DNA of 64,000 nucleotides from Candidatus Gastranaerophilales bacterium (GCA_017560095.1 JAFYOU010000036.1:62001-126000), one strand, 5' to 3'. Shown: positions 1 to 10,516, counted from the stretch's first letter. The notes: a model not told the origin generated them from the sequence alone. Numbers and translations: made by a program.

Positions 1-580
1 AAGCATTCTTATTTCCTTCATTTGCAAGTTTGTCCAATAAAACTCCCCCAGGATAAGGGATAGAGCAAAGTCTTGCCACCTTATCATAAACTTCTCCAAC
101 AGCATCATCAATAGTAGAAGCTATTATTTCTTGCTTATCATAATCTTCAACATAAATTATTTGCGTATGCCCCCCTGAAACTAAAAGACAAATAAAAGGA
201 GGCTTTAAGTCGGTATCAATGAAATTAGCACTAACATGTGCTTGCAAATGATTCACGCCATAATATGGCTTATTATGAACCAAAGAAAGGGTTTTTGCGG
301 CATTCATTCCAACCAACAAACAACCAACCAACCCAGGGCCAACGGTAGAAGAAAATGCATCAATTTTATCAGGGGTAATACCTGCCAGGCTATATGCTTC
401 TTTAATAACTAAATTAATTGAATTTAAGTGTTCTCTTGCAGCAACTTCAGGAACTACTCCGCCAAATTTTTCATGAATCTTAATTTGAGTAGAAACAACA
501 TTAGAAAGCACTTCTCTGCCATCTTTAACTATTGCTGCTGCTGTTTCATCACAACTTGACTCAATTCCCAAAATTATCAA
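1..580 (-). CDS. tsaD: tRNA N6-adenosine threonylcarbamoyltransferase, 3' end off the window
   Basis: TsaD carries out the last step of t6A formation: it transfers the threonylcarbamoyl group to A37 of ANN-decoding tRNAs. The reverse strand reads [13 protein letters not shown] at the N-terminus, the usual TsaD opening. The family metal-binding HxxxH motif (H111, H115 in HLQAH) and the LLVSGGHT segment follow. About 193 residues are in the window; roughly the C-terminal 140 are cut off by the left edge. The start is a TTG at 580, chosen because an AAGGGG ribosome-binding site lies about 8 nt upstream and no ATG is in frame there. It is divergent from the TPR/NHL gene, with a 42-bp gap. The identification is secure from the motifs; the TTG start is inference. 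Confidence 0.95.
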   Translation of the reverse strand, partial: MIILGIESSCDETAAAIVKDGREVLSNVVSTQIKIHEKFGGVVPEVAAREHLNSINLVIKEAYSLAGITPDKIDAFSSTVGPGLVGCLLVGMNAAKTLSLVHNKPYYGVNHLQAHVSANFIDTDLKPPFICLLVSGGHTQIIYVEDYDKQEIIASTIDDAVGEVYDKVARLCSIPYPGGVLLDKLANEGNKNA

Positions 581-610
581 ATCAATTTCCCCTTTTTATC
601 AATTTTGCTA

Positions 611-616
611 TATAAT
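611..616 (+). promoter_or_regulatory. -10 box 6 nt before a start codon (leaderless type)
   Basis: A perfect TATAAT is followed by 6 nt and then the ATG at 623. There is no ribosome-binding site between them. If this is the promoter, transcription starts at or next to the ATG, so the mRNA has no leader. Confidence 0.6.
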
Positions 617-622
617 AATATC

Positions 623-1492
623 ATGAATAAAAAAGCATTAATTATAATATTTTCACTACTTTATCTTTTCGCAACAAACATAACATTTTGCGAAGAAGCA
701 GAAAACAACAACGAAAAAGCCGCAAATTTATACAACGAAGCAATTGATTTATATGGCCAAGACAAAATTGAAAAATCAATCGATTATTTCATAAAAGCAC
801 TAGAATTAAAACCTGATTTTTATGAAGCGCATTACAACTTAGCTCAAATTTTAATGTCTTTAAATAAAAATGATGAAGCAATTAAATCATTAGAAGAAAT
901 TGCAAAAATAAAACCTGAAGACACAGAAAATCTATATAACTTAGGAAAAACATATTTCAAAAAAGGATATCTTTCAAAATCATTTGAAAACTTGAAAAAA
1001 ATCAATATTAATGCGCCACAATATGATGATGCTAAACTTTTAATTTCAAAAATTGAAAAAAGGCAAGATGAACTAAATCTTGAAGAAAAAATCAAAAAAC
1101 ACGAAAACATAATCGATACTCAAGGAATTTCAAAAGGGATTGAATTGGCTGAATTCTCTGCGCCCTCAGGAGCTGCAATAGATAGCAAAGGTAACGTCTA
1201 TGTTGCAAGCTTTTCACAAAATCAAATTCATAAAATCTCAATTTATGGACAACAATCAATTCATTCCAAATCTAATTTAATTCAAGGCCCAATTGGTCTT
1301 GCGATCGATAAAGACGATAACATTTATGTAGCAAACTATAGTGCAAACAATATCGTTAAAATCACATCAAACAATATAGCTTCTATTTTTGCACAAATAA
1401 ATAAACCATATTGTTTGATATACGACTTAACAAACAATCGATTATATGCAACCGAACAAGGTTCAAATAAATTAATCAAATTCGATTTGTAA
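623..1492 (+). CDS. Exported protein with TPR repeats and NHL-like repeats
   Basis: The protein (289 aa) starts with a signal peptide (MNKKALIIIF, hydrophobic core, cleavage near TFCEEA), so it acts outside the cytoplasm. Residues about 30-135 contain TPR units (NLYNEAIDLY, AHYNLAQIL, NLYNLGKTYF). The second half has NHL/beta-propeller style repeats (GAAIDSKGNVYVASFSQNQI, GLAIDKDDNIYVANYSANNI). Both repeat types mediate protein contacts, so a scaffold or envelope role is likely; the partner is unknown. I prefer the ATG at 623 over an in-frame TTG at 605, because the TTG version would put the promoter -10 box inside the coding sequence and spoil the signal peptide. No operon partner is evident: the next gene starts 62 bp later with its own signals. 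Confidence 0.8.
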   Translation: MNKKALIIIFSLLYLFATNITFCEEAENNNEKAANLYNEAIDLYGQDKIEKSIDYFIKALELKPDFYEAHYNLAQILMSLNKNDEAIKSLEEIAKIKPEDTENLYNLGKTYFKKGYLSKSFENLKKININAPQYDDAKLLISKIEKRQDELNLEEKIKKHENIIDTQGISKGIELAEFSAPSGAAIDSKGNVYVASFSQNQIHKISIYGQQSIHSKSNLIQGPIGLAIDKDDNIYVANYSANNIVKITSNNIASIFAQINKPYCLIYDLTNNRLYATEQGSNKLIKFDL

Positions 1493-1554
1493 ACTTATGT
1501 AACAAATAAAATAGGGTAATGAAATACTTAATCAGGGAATTATTTTATTAATAT

Positions 1555-1980
1555 ATGGGAAGTTCAAGCTTAAGACTAACAGTAGATACATACATAAGTA
1601 TAGAAGAAACTCTTACTAATCAGTTAACGGATAACTCGCAAGATCTTCGCCTTACCCAAAAACACGTAAGTTCCGAAACTGACCAGATAAGAGCAGAATA
1701 TGCTGTTGAAGAAGATAGAATAAGAAATGAAATTGAAGGCCTTGATAAAATAGCACAAAAAAACGAATATCAAGACCTGTTAGGTGAATTAAACGATTTA
1801 AAAGAAGAAAAAGAAAATAAAATCGAAAGTCTTGAAAATCAAACAAATGACGATGAAACCGAAGTTCAATCAGAAAACGAAATCATTGAAGTTCAATTAG
1901 AAGACGTTAAAGCCCAAAGAGAAGGTTTTCAAGAAATGCTAAAAGAATGCATTGAAAATGAATCTGGGTATTTCCAATAA
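1555..1980 (+). CDS. Small acidic coiled-coil protein, unknown function
   Basis: This 141-aa protein has no signal peptide, membrane segment or motif I recognise. It is strongly acidic. Residues about 25-135 are long charged helices with heptad spacing (EEDRIRNEIEGL, ELNDLKEEKENKIESL), so a coiled coil is likely. The N-terminus MGSSSLRLTVDTY is not charged and may dock to something. The ATG at 1555 has no clear ribosome-binding site. It may belong to a lineage-specific family of structural or secretion-related small proteins, but nothing in the sequence shows this. Confidence 0.6.
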   Translation: MGSSSLRLTVDTYISIEETLTNQLTDNSQDLRLTQKHVSSETDQIRAEYAVEEDRIRNEIEGLDKIAQKNEYQDLLGELNDLKEEKENKIESLENQTNDDETEVQSENEIIEVQLEDVKAQREGFQEMLKECIENESGYFQ

Positions 1981-2025
1981 TGCAATAAACAAAAAACTCA
2001 ACTTCTTTTAAGTCGCCAATTATTG

Positions 2026-2031
2026 TATAAT
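2026..2031 (+). promoter_or_regulatory. -10 box 6 nt before a start codon (leaderless type)
   Basis: TATAAT followed by 6 nt and the ATG at 2038, with no ribosome-binding site. An in-frame upstream start would read through the box and give a false MYNNP N-terminus. Confidence 0.65.
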
Positions 2032-2037
2032 AACCCT

Positions 2038-2907
2038 ATGGCAAAAGTTGTTTTAGTTGGTTACGGACAAATGCTCTATTCTTTAATTGAAGGAATAGAA
2101 AGTTCCAACCATGAAATTTTAGGTGTTTTCAGAAACGATAGACGCTTAAATTCCAAATTCAAATTATTTTTTAAAGACATTTTTAATCCAAGCAAAGATT
2201 ATACAATCATAAAATCCAAAAAACTTTATGATATCAAAGGCGAAAGCGTAAATAACACTAAATTTTACGAAGAAATTCAAAAATTAAATCCTGATATGAT
2301 TATTTGTGGCTCTTGGGGAGAAAAATTTAAACATGACATCCTAAACCTCTTGCCTTGTATCAATTTTCATCCTGCACTTTTACCAAAAAATCGAGGTGCA
2401 AATCCGTATTTTTGGACAATTTATCTAAATCAAAAAGTAACAGGGCTTACAATTCATTTTATGAATGAAAAATTTGATAAAGGTGATATTATTCTTCAAG
2501 AAGCAGTAACTATCGATGAAAATGAAACAGGCGAAAGCTTGAAAGACAAAACCACTCGTTTGGCTAGAGCCATGGTTAAAGATTTTTTAAATTTATATGA
2601 CAAAAATCAAATCCAACCAATCAAACAAAACGAAATTTACGCAAGTTACGAACCTCAATTGTCTTTAAATGAAATCATTGTCGATTTAACAAAATCAAAA
2701 GAAGATGTATACCGCCATTTAAGAGCACTCCACCCTTGGGCAATGCCATATATCAAAATTGCTCGAAGATACGTTAAAATCCCAAACTTTGAATTTTTGG
2801 AAATAAATGAAAAAACACAAAATTTAAAACCTTATTCAATAATTGAAAATAATTCAAAATATTTCATTCTAAAAGGTAATGATTTTTTAATTAAAGTAAA
2901 AAAATAA
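2038..2907 (+). CDS. Formyltransferase-family protein
   Basis: Residues 1-200 form a formyltransferase fold of the Fmt/ArnA/sugar N-formyltransferase type, which moves a formyl group from 10-formyl-tetrahydrofolate to an amine. The catalytic Asn-His-Asp set is visible: N109 and H111 in INFHPALLPKNRG, and the Asp of FDKGDII near 150. The C-terminal part resembles the Fmt C-terminal domain. The NPYFW sequence after the loop and TGLTIHFMNEK are closer to sugar or amine formyltransferases than to the RGAAP of classical methionyl-tRNA formyltransferase, so the substrate is uncertain. Its 289 aa is shorter than typical Fmt (about 310). It is convergent with upp; the stop codons abut. Confidence 0.75.
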   Translation: MAKVVLVGYGQMLYSLIEGIESSNHEILGVFRNDRRLNSKFKLFFKDIFNPSKDYTIIKSKKLYDIKGESVNNTKFYEEIQKLNPDMIICGSWGEKFKHDILNLLPCINFHPALLPKNRGANPYFWTIYLNQKVTGLTIHFMNEKFDKGDIILQEAVTIDENETGESLKDKTTRLARAMVKDFLNLYDKNQIQPIKQNEIYASYEPQLSLNEIIVDLTKSKEDVYRHLRALHPWAMPYIKIARRYVKIPNFEFLEINEKTQNLKPYSIIENNSKYFILKGNDFLIKVKK

Positions 2908-3555
2908 TTAATCCAAAGTGTTATAAATTCTATCTCCAGCATCACCTAACCCAGGCAAAATATACCCTTTAGAATTCAATTTGTCATCTAAACATGCGCT
3001 AATTATTTGAACTTTAGAATAAGCATCTGTCAATCTTTTAACTCCTTCAGGAGAAGAAATCAAGCTAACAAAAACAATATTTTCTTCTTTAACTCCTTTT
3101 GAAATAAAGTTTTCAACGGCATCAACTGCACTATTTCCTGTTGCAAGCATTGGGTCTAATAAAAGCACAAACACTTTGTCTTTATCTTCTTTAATGTCTT
3201 TTCTTTTATCATAATACCAGACGGGTTCTAACGTTTCTTCGTCTCTATACATTCCAACATGATGAACATTTGCAAAAGGAAGAAGTTCTTGTGCTACCTC
3301 ACAAAAAATCATACCCGCTCTTAAAATTGGGGCAATAATCAATTGAGCACGTGAATCAAAAACTTCACAATTTGCTTCACACAAAGGAGTTTCAATAATT
3401 TTATTTATTGTAGGAAGATTGGCTGTAGCCTCATATATCAAAGAATATGTAATTCGTTTCAGTGCATTTTTAAACCTTTCACAATCTGTGTTTTTATCTC
3501 TAATTATCGATAAATTATGTTTAACGATTGGATGATTTAAAATTTTAACTTCCAT
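2908..3555 (-). CDS. upp: Uracil phosphoribosyltransferase
   Basis: Upp makes UMP from uracil and PRPP (pyrimidine salvage). Length (215 aa) is close to the family norm of about 209. The PRPP-binding loop is LLDPMLATGNSA (about 130-141), and the GYILPGLGDAGDRIYNT C-terminus is the uracil-binding signature. An AAAGGAACT ribosome-binding site precedes the ATG. It lies 11 bp downstream of a small hypothetical gene on the same strand, probably in one transcript. The partial cytidine deaminase at the right edge belongs to the same salvage network but is not adjacent. Confidence 0.95.
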   Translation of the reverse strand: MEVKILNHPIVKHNLSIIRDKNTDCERFKNALKRITYSLIYEATANLPTINKIIETPLCEANCEVFDSRAQLIIAPILRAGMIFCEVAQELLPFANVHHVGMYRDEETLEPVWYYDKRKDIKEDKDKVFVLLLDPMLATGNSAVDAVENFISKGVKEENIVFVSLISSPEGVKRLTDAYSKVQIISACLDDKLNSKGYILPGLGDAGDRIYNTLD

Positions 3556-3566
3556 CTTTAGTTCCT

Positions 3567-3857
3567 TTAATATGTTTCTTTTTGACGAAGGACTTCAAAA
3601 ACATCATCTGTTTTTTTCATTGCCTCTTCAAGACAATAACCATGTTCTACCAAAAAATCGCAAAAATCAACATGAGCCTGAACTAAAACAGAATCATTTA
3701 AAAAATTTTGAACAGATTTATCAACATTTTTACTGATAAATTCAGAAGAATTAATTGGATTTGTCGATTTTTGAGCAGCACGTTTTTCAATAGCATTTGA
3801 TGCATTTTTTTGTGCATCAAAATCATTATTCAACTTACCTGCCACATCATTATTCAT
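3567..3857 (-). CDS. Small hypothetical protein upstream of upp
   Basis: A soluble 96-aa protein (MNNDVAGKL...) that I do not recognise. The N-terminal third is polar and likely disordered. The C-terminal half (SVQNFLNDSVLVQAHVDFCD, then FLVEHGYCLEEAMKKTDDVF) is predicted helical. A TTG sits directly before the ATG at 3857; a GGAGAG site upstream fits the ATG. It is 11 bp from upp and so probably co-transcribed, but a role in nucleotide salvage is not shown. Confidence 0.6.
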   Translation of the reverse strand: MNNDVAGKLNNDFDAQKNASNAIEKRAAQKSTNPINSSEFISKNVDKSVQNFLNDSVLVQAHVDFCDFLVEHGYCLEEAMKKTDDVFEVLRQKETY

Positions 3858-4092
3858 CAATTACTCTCCAAATTGCGTAATTCAAATTTTCGTGTTTACC
3901 ATACAAAACATGTCCAAGAAAATTTTTGCTAGTTTTATATTCTCCGTACTTATAATTTTTTAAAAAATTTACATTTTTTCTATTTTAACTCTTCAATTCA
4001 AATTTTGCAATGGATAATATATGGTAATTTTGGCGATTTATTATTAAATTTTTTATGATTATAATATTCTGTAATTAAATAAAGGAAAAAAT
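3858..4092. other. Gene-free gap between divergent genes
   Basis: This 235-bp stretch holds no convincing ORF. It contains a TATAAT at 4060-4065, a good -10 for the thioredoxin-like gene at 4093, and an AAAGGA ribosome-binding site just before that ATG. The promoter for the leftward upp transcript should also be here, but I could not pick it out with confidence. Confidence 0.5.
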
Positions 4093-4509
4093 ATGAAAAA
4101 TTGGATTATTATTTTATTAATATTCATCATGCCCTTAAGCTTATATGCATACTTAGATGCTAAAGCACAAAATGCAAAAGTTTGCGCTATTGTCGGAAAC
4201 GAAGAAGTAAAAAATCCAAAAGCAAAAATCGTTAAATTTTCTTCACCCATGTGTTCAGAATGCAAAGAAATGACAATCGAGCTAGATAAAGCAATGAAAA
4301 ATTATAAAGATTCCGTAATTGTTGAAGAAATAAATGTTGTTGAAAACGTAGGCAAAGGAGTAAAATACAATAAAGCTGCAATTAAAAAATACAATGTATC
4401 CCTAGTTCCAACAATAGTATTTTTAGATAAACAAGGCAACACTATAAAAAAAAGAGAAGGCCTTGTTAAATCTGATGAAATAATTGAAATTTTAGATGGG
4501 ATTAAATAA
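4093..4509 (+). CDS. Membrane-anchored thioredoxin-like protein
   Basis: Residues 4-22 are a hydrophobic signal anchor, so the thioredoxin fold that follows lies outside the membrane. The redox site is CSEC (C54, C57), a CxxC thioredoxin motif, and the cis-proline loop is SLVPTIVF. It overlaps the next gene, ccdA, by one base (TAATG), so translation is coupled. The pair is the classical layout for a CcdA-driven reductant relay: CcdA takes electrons from cytoplasmic thioredoxin and passes them to this protein. The final substrate (extracytoplasmic disulfides, or apocytochrome as in ResA/CcmG) cannot be told, as no cytochrome genes are nearby. Confidence 0.85.
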   Translation: MKNWIIILLIFIMPLSLYAYLDAKAQNAKVCAIVGNEEVKNPKAKIVKFSSPMCSECKEMTIELDKAMKNYKDSVIVEEINVVENVGKGVKYNKAAIKKYNVSLVPTIVFLDKQGNTIKKREGLVKSDEIIEILDGIK

Positions 4510-5225
4510 TGCTAAACCAAATAAGTGCTAATTTAGCGCAATATATTCAAAATGGAGAATTCTCAATTTTATTTTTATTAATATCATTTTTGGGCGGGGT
4601 GTTATCTTCAATTTCACCTTGCTCATTAGGTATGATTCCTTTAATTATAGGTTACGTTGGTGGCTATTCTAATAACGATAAACTTAAAACATTTATTCAA
4701 TTAAGCTCTTTTGTTTTTGGACTTGCTTTTATATTAACTATAATTGGAATAATTTGTGCGCTGACCGGCAATGTTTTTGCTTCATTTGGCGGTACTTATT
4801 GGGTGTTATTTTTAGCTTCGTTAATATTAATTCTTGGTTTAAATTTACTTGGATTTATTGAGCTTAATTTAACACCATTAGTAAAAAGATTCCCAAAAGG
4901 AAATTCAACAAGTTTATTTATATATCCTTTTATAATAGGAGCAATGTTTGCTTTTGCCGCAAGCCCATGTTCAACTCCGATTCTAGCTGGGATTATGAGT
5001 TTTGCAACTTTATCAAATAATATAATTCTAGCAGCGCTTATGCTTCTTTTATTTTCATTAGGACAAGGTGTTGTAGTAGTTTTGGCTGGAATTTTCACAT
5101 CATTTTTAAAACAAATAAGAAACTTCTCTTCAATTAGTGAAATTTTAATGAAAATTTCAGGAATCCTGCTAATTCTAGGTGCATTCTTAATTTACTTTAA
5201 AATATTTTCTAAATTTATAAGTTAA
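4509..5225 (+). CDS. ccdA: CcdA-type thiol-disulfide transmembrane transporter
   Basis: A 238-aa protein with about six membrane helices, of the CcdA/DsbD central-domain family. The two conserved redox cysteines are C38 in SSISPCSLG and C154 in FAASPCSTP, each in the expected SPC context at the start of a helix. It moves reducing equivalents across the membrane and should serve the thioredoxin-like protein encoded directly upstream, with which it shares a TAATG overlap. Family length is about 235 aa. No cytochrome c assembly genes are visible, so the relay may serve general extracytoplasmic thiol repair. Confidence 0.9.
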   Translation: MLNQISANLAQYIQNGEFSILFLLISFLGGVLSSISPCSLGMIPLIIGYVGGYSNNDKLKTFIQLSSFVFGLAFILTIIGIICALTGNVFASFGGTYWVLFLASLILILGLNLLGFIELNLTPLVKRFPKGNSTSLFIYPFIIGAMFAFAASPCSTPILAGIMSFATLSNNIILAALMLLLFSLGQGVVVVLAGIFTSFLKQIRNFSSISEILMKISGILLILGAFLIYFKIFSKFIS

Positions 5226-5277
5226 AAACCAATTCACGCGATTGAGGGTGCATTATTTTATCTGAACACAAGTAAAA

Positions 5278-5351
5278 TGTCCACGAGAGGATTCGAACCT
5301 CCGACATTCACCTTAGGAGGGTGACGTTCTATCCATCTGAACTACGTGGAC
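5278..5351 (-). tRNA. tRNA-Arg (anticodon CCT)
   Basis: The reverse strand folds as a full cloverleaf: acceptor GTCCACG with CGTGGAC, D-stem GTTC/GAAC, anticodon stem TCACC/GGTGA with loop CTCCTAA (anticodon CCT, reads AGG), T-arm around TTCGAAT, discriminator A. CCA is not encoded. Confidence 0.95.
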
Positions 5352-5536
5352 ATCTGTATTTATTCTAACATATAAAAACTTTCAAAGAAATATTACAAGG
5401 CTTGAAAAATAGAAAAAAAATTTATATAATCTATTTAAGTAAACTTTTGTAAATATCATGTCAGAAGTTTATCACTTTATTTTTTTAGTTCACTTTAAAT
5501 AAACATCAAATAGCATGTAGATGCACAGAGGTCAAA
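5352..5536. other. Gap between tRNA-Arg and the next gene
   Basis: This 185-bp AT-rich stretch holds no ORF or repeat that I can support. An AGAGGT ribosome-binding site sits just before the ATG at 5537. Confidence 0.4.
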
Positions 5537-5848
5537 ATGAATTTTAAAAATTTCAAAATTGTTAGAAAATTAAAAGATTTAAGTCCAAAACTTAAGTGGG
5601 CTATGTTTTCAAGTTTGCAAGATTGCAAAATTGCTTCAAGGTATATTGATTATTTAATCCCTGAAGACAAAGATATTAACAAAGACAATGAAAAACTCGA
5701 AAAAATGGTTCGAGACACATTAATTAAAGAGTTTTCACCAAAAATTAAAGACATGAAATCTTTTGATCTTTTAGTTGATGCAACTGTCCATAATATTAAG
5801 AAGAAACAACTAAAAGCAATGGGTGATTACGAAGAAATAGAATTATAA
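5537..5848 (+). CDS. Small hypothetical protein
   Basis: A soluble 103-aa basic protein that I do not recognise. It is predicted mostly helical, with an N-terminal NFKNFKIVRKLKDL segment and no cysteine pairs, signal peptide or membrane segment. An AGAGGT ribosome-binding site supports the ATG. It is a single gene between tRNA-Arg and gyrB and ends at a strong hairpin terminator that also serves gyrB from the other side. Confidence 0.65.
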   Translation: MNFKNFKIVRKLKDLSPKLKWAMFSSLQDCKIASRYIDYLIPEDKDINKDNEKLEKMVRDTLIKEFSPKIKDMKSFDLLVDATVHNIKKKQLKAMGDYEEIEL

Positions 5849-5880
5849 AAAGCGCTTTAATAGTACTTTTATTATTAAAA

Positions 5881-5901
5881 AACTCCCTTTAAGGGAGTTT
5901 T

Positions 5902-5903
<2 letters not shown>
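5881..5903. terminator. Two-way intrinsic terminator
   Basis: AACTCCC-TTT-AAGGGAGTT is a stem flanked by A-runs on the left and T-runs on the right, so it works in both directions. It sits between the small gene ending at 5848 and the gyrB stop codon. Confidence 0.85.
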
Positions 5904-8386
<2,483 letters not shown>

Positions 8387-8485
8387 CAATAAAAAAGATT
8401 TTTTAAAAAATATTTAATTAATAATAGTAAAAAGAGAAGTATTTTGTTTGATTTTCAACTGCAATTGTTTTATAGTGATGTTAAG

Positions 8486-8503
8486 TTTATGGGCGTGTAG
8501 CTC
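8486..8503 (+). repeat. Copy of the tRNA-Lys 5' end
   Basis: TTTATGGGCGTGTAGCTC here is identical to 8588-8605, which is the 5' end of the tRNA-Lys gene and 5 bases before it. The copy breaks off inside the D-arm, so it is a truncated tRNA fragment, not a second gene. The bases that follow hold a CAGTTG...CAACTG outer stem with an inner hairpin TAGAGC-AC-GCTCTA (8535-8548). Confidence 0.8.
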
Positions 8504-8592
8504 CCAGTTGAGTTAAAACGAAACCAAAATAACGTAGAGCACGCTCTAGCAACTGAGCGGTAATAAAATTGAAAATTAAATAATGTGTTTAT

Positions 8593-8665
8593 GGGCGTGT
8601 AGCTCAGTTGGTAGAGCAGGAGACTCTTAATCTCTTGGTCGTGGGTTCGAGTCCCACCGCGCCTA
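8593..8665 (+). tRNA. tRNA-Lys (anticodon CTT)
   Basis: A full cloverleaf: D-arm AGCTCAGTTGGTAGAGC, anticodon stem GGAGA/TCTCT with loop CTCTTAA (anticodon CTT, reads AAG), T-arm GTGGG-TTCGAGT-CCCAC. The acceptor pairs GGGCGTG with CGCGCCT, leaving a G-U as the first pair. CCA is not encoded. An intrinsic terminator follows at 8675. Confidence 0.93.
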
Positions 8666-8674
8666 AACTTCATC

Positions 8675-8721
8675 AGCAAGGTATCCAAACCTTGCTTTTT
8701 TATTGCGCTGGCGGGAGCGAC
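8675..8721 (+). repeat. 47-bp direct repeat, copy 1, containing the tRNA-Lys terminator
   Basis: It starts with the hairpin AGCAAGGT-ATCCAA-ACCTTGCT followed by a T-run (8675-8701), a good intrinsic terminator for the tRNA. It continues with ATTGCGCTGGCGGGAGCGAC. The whole 47 bp recurs at 8908-8954. Confidence 0.85.
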
Positions 8722-8775
8722 CTCAACGGGTCGCCCTCTCCTCGAAAGACATTTAGTCTTTCTCGTCGGCAGAGT

Positions 8776-8788
8776 CACCGCGCCTAAA
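8776..8788 (+). repeat. Copy of the tRNA-Lys 3' end (attachment-site-like)
   Basis: CACCGCGCCTAAA is identical to 8655-8667, which covers the 3' strand of the T-arm and acceptor of tRNA-Lys. A repeated tRNA 3' end is the usual footprint of site-specific integration, but the copies are only 121 bp apart and no integrase is present. Confidence 0.6.
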
Positions 8789-8800
8789 ACTTAACGAAAA

Positions 8801-8836
8801 AAATCCCTAGAAAATTTGTTTTTTCTTGGGATTTTT
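8801..8836 (+). terminator. Hairpin followed by T-run
   Basis: AAATCCC pairs with GGGATTT and, inside, GAAAA pairs with TTTTC; T-residues follow. It looks like an intrinsic terminator, although no gene upstream within the locus needs a second one. Confidence 0.6.
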
Positions 8837-8837
8837 G

Positions 8838-8905
8838 AGTGAGCCTCAGGATGTTAGAGCGTGACGACATTGCGTTGAGCAATGACGAACAGCTCGTAAC
8901 TGGAC
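8838..8905 (+). repeat. GC-rich structured element, copy C (partial)
   Basis: It contains the hairpin CATTGC-GTTGA-GCAATG (8868-8884) within the context GCGTGACG...GACGAACAGC. This matches copy B (40207-40375) and copy A (23242-23390) in loop and flanks but with different stem bases. Only the middle part of the element is recognisable here. Confidence 0.6.
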
Positions 8906-8907
8906 TA

Positions 8908-8954
8908 AGCAAGGTATCCAAACCTTGCTTTTTTATTGCGCTGGCGGGAGCGAC
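8908..8954 (+). repeat. 47-bp direct repeat, copy 2, with terminator hairpin
   Basis: Identical to 8675-8721, including the hairpin AGCAAGGT-ATCCAA-ACCTTGCT and T-run. It follows the GC-rich element directly. Confidence 0.85.
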
Positions 8955-9042
8955 TGCTTTACTATCATCCTCTAGCGAAAATACTTATTTTATAAATCTT
9001 AATTTCTAGGCAATTTTTTTCTTGTTTTGGTTTTATTTCGAT

Positions 9043-9339
9043 ATGAATACTGCTCCAATGAATTCTACTTCTATTCGACAACCGACACCAAGTGTTCAAA
9101 ACACTGCTGCTCCAAAAGAGCGCAAATTTAATTTCCCACAAGTTGGAGTTGTAATGCCTCCCAGCATCTCTAAAACTCCTTTAGCAGATACTGTTGCAAT
9201 CAAAAAACAAGAAAATCCAAGAATGGCTTACAAACTCACATCGAATGCGAACAAGGGTCTTAAATTACAAGGTTTCTTTTCTTTGGCAATTGCCGGATGC
9301 TCGATAGGGGCTTTATTACAATTGCTAAAGAAAATTTAA
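9043..9339 (+). CDS. Small hypothetical protein with a C-terminal membrane helix
   Basis: A protein of about 98 aa that I do not recognise. The N-terminal two thirds are rich in Pro, Ser, Thr and Asn and probably disordered. A single hydrophobic helix (FFSLAIAGCSIGALLQLL) closes the protein, giving a tail anchor. ATG codons at 9043 and 9058 are both possible; a TTG at 9022 is in frame but unlikely. No clear ribosome-binding site is seen. It ends 1 bp before the stop codon of the convergent amidase gene. Confidence 0.5.
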   Translation: MNTAPMNSTSIRQPTPSVQNTAAPKERKFNFPQVGVVMPPSISKTPLADTVAIKKQENPRMAYKLTSNANKGLKLQGFFSLAIAGCSIGALLQLLKKI

Positions 9340-9340
9340 T

Positions 9341-10510
9341 TTAATTAAAACTTTCTTTTAAATATTCTTCGCATCCTTTAGTTATGGCTTTAGCTATAAC
9401 TTTTTGAAATTTTTTATTTGAAATTTTTTGTGCTTCTTCTTGGTGAATTATATAGCCACATTCTACTAAAACGCTTATCTGACTAGTTGGACGAGTCAAT
9501 ACAAAAGATGCAAAATTTACCTTGTCATCTTTAAAGTTTGTTGCAACTAACAAATTATCTTGAATTTTTTGAGCCAATGGCCGAGCTTGTGGATGATAAT
9601 AATATGTACCAACTCCGTGTTTTTTATCAACTTCACTAGGATTAAGTAAAGAATTTTGATGGATACTTAACAAAATATCGCTTTGCTTTTCTTTAGCAAA
9701 AATTATTCTATCATTTAGAGAAATTTGTTTGTCTCTAGTTCTTGTCAAATAAACCCTTGCGCCTTTTTTTCTTAATTCTTTTTTTAATGCTTTTGCAATT
9801 TGCAAATTAATTATTTTTTCTTCTAAACCAAACGCAACAGCTCCTTTTTCGCAACCTCCATGCCCAGCATCAATAGTTATGATAATATCATTAAGGGGTC
9901 TTTTTTTGTTAATGCAAGGTGGTTTTTTAATTGATAAAAGATAACCTTCTTCAACTTTTTCAACATCATAGCCGAATAACGGAGAATTATTTAAATATTT
10001 TAAATTCAATTCATTTTCTATTTTTTCATTTAAAATAAAGCGATAATTTTTATTTATAACTTTAGTTTCAATGGGATCATATCTATTATCAAACAATGTA
10101 AAATTTAAATTATTACCCTCTTCTTTTATTACAAAAGCGCTTTGAGAAGGAGTTTGAATTAATGCTTTGAAATTATTTTTTTCCCTCTTAAAAGAAATTT
10201 TATTTATGTTATCAAATCTTTTTTCGGGAATTATGGCTTGTACTTCTACAAATTTTTTGTTTATCCAAGCATAATCATTTTCTTTTAATTCAACCCTATA
10301 ATAATCATCATTTTGTTTATCTGCAAACAATACAGCATTTTTGAATAAATGTGTTAAACGAGTAGCATTTTCACTATCTTTCAATCTTAATGGCGTATTA
10401 TCATCTAAAACTTCCAAAACTGCGTATTTAGCAATTCCGACATTTTGAAGTTCATTAGCAAACACTCCTTGCATTGTTATTAATGCTAAAAATAAAATCC
10501 ATTTTTTCAT
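9341..10510 (-). CDS. N-acetylmuramoyl-L-alanine amidase (Amidase_3), exported
   Basis: This zinc amidase cuts the amide bond between MurNAc and the stem peptide of peptidoglycan. It has a signal peptide (MKKWILFLALITMQGVFA). An SH3b-like segment follows at about 30-95, which may bind the wall, then a linker domain that may correspond to an AMIN-like region. The catalytic domain covers about 205-385. Visible catalytic motifs are IDAGHGG (zinc His), LSIHQNS (zinc His), and VLVECGYI (catalytic Glu). Length is 389 aa. It is likely used in cell separation or sporulation-independent wall remodelling. The gene appears leaderless: a TATAAT lies 6 nt before the ATG at 10510. Confidence 0.92.
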   Translation of the reverse strand: MKKWILFLALITMQGVFANELQNVGIAKYAVLEVLDDNTPLRLKDSENATRLTHLFKNAVLFADKQNDDYYRVELKENDYAWINKKFVEVQAIIPEKRFDNINKISFKREKNNFKALIQTPSQSAFVIKEEGNNLNFTLFDNRYDPIETKVINKNYRFILNEKIENELNLKYLNNSPLFGYDVEKVEEGYLLSIKKPPCINKKRPLNDIIITIDAGHGGCEKGAVAFGLEEKIINLQIAKALKKELRKKGARVYLTRTRDKQISLNDRIIFAKEKQSDILLSIHQNSLLNPSEVDKKHGVGTYYYHPQARPLAQKIQDNLLVATNFKDDKVNFASFVLTRPTSQISVLVECGYIIHQEEAQKISNKKFQKVIAKAITKGCEEYLKESFN

Positions 10511-10516
10511 AACAAG

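Noticed and set aside
8470..8778. A 102-codon open frame on the minus strand across tRNA-Lys
   Set aside because: It runs through the tRNA gene, its duplicated fragments and the terminator. The coding look comes from the lack of stops in GC-rich repeats.
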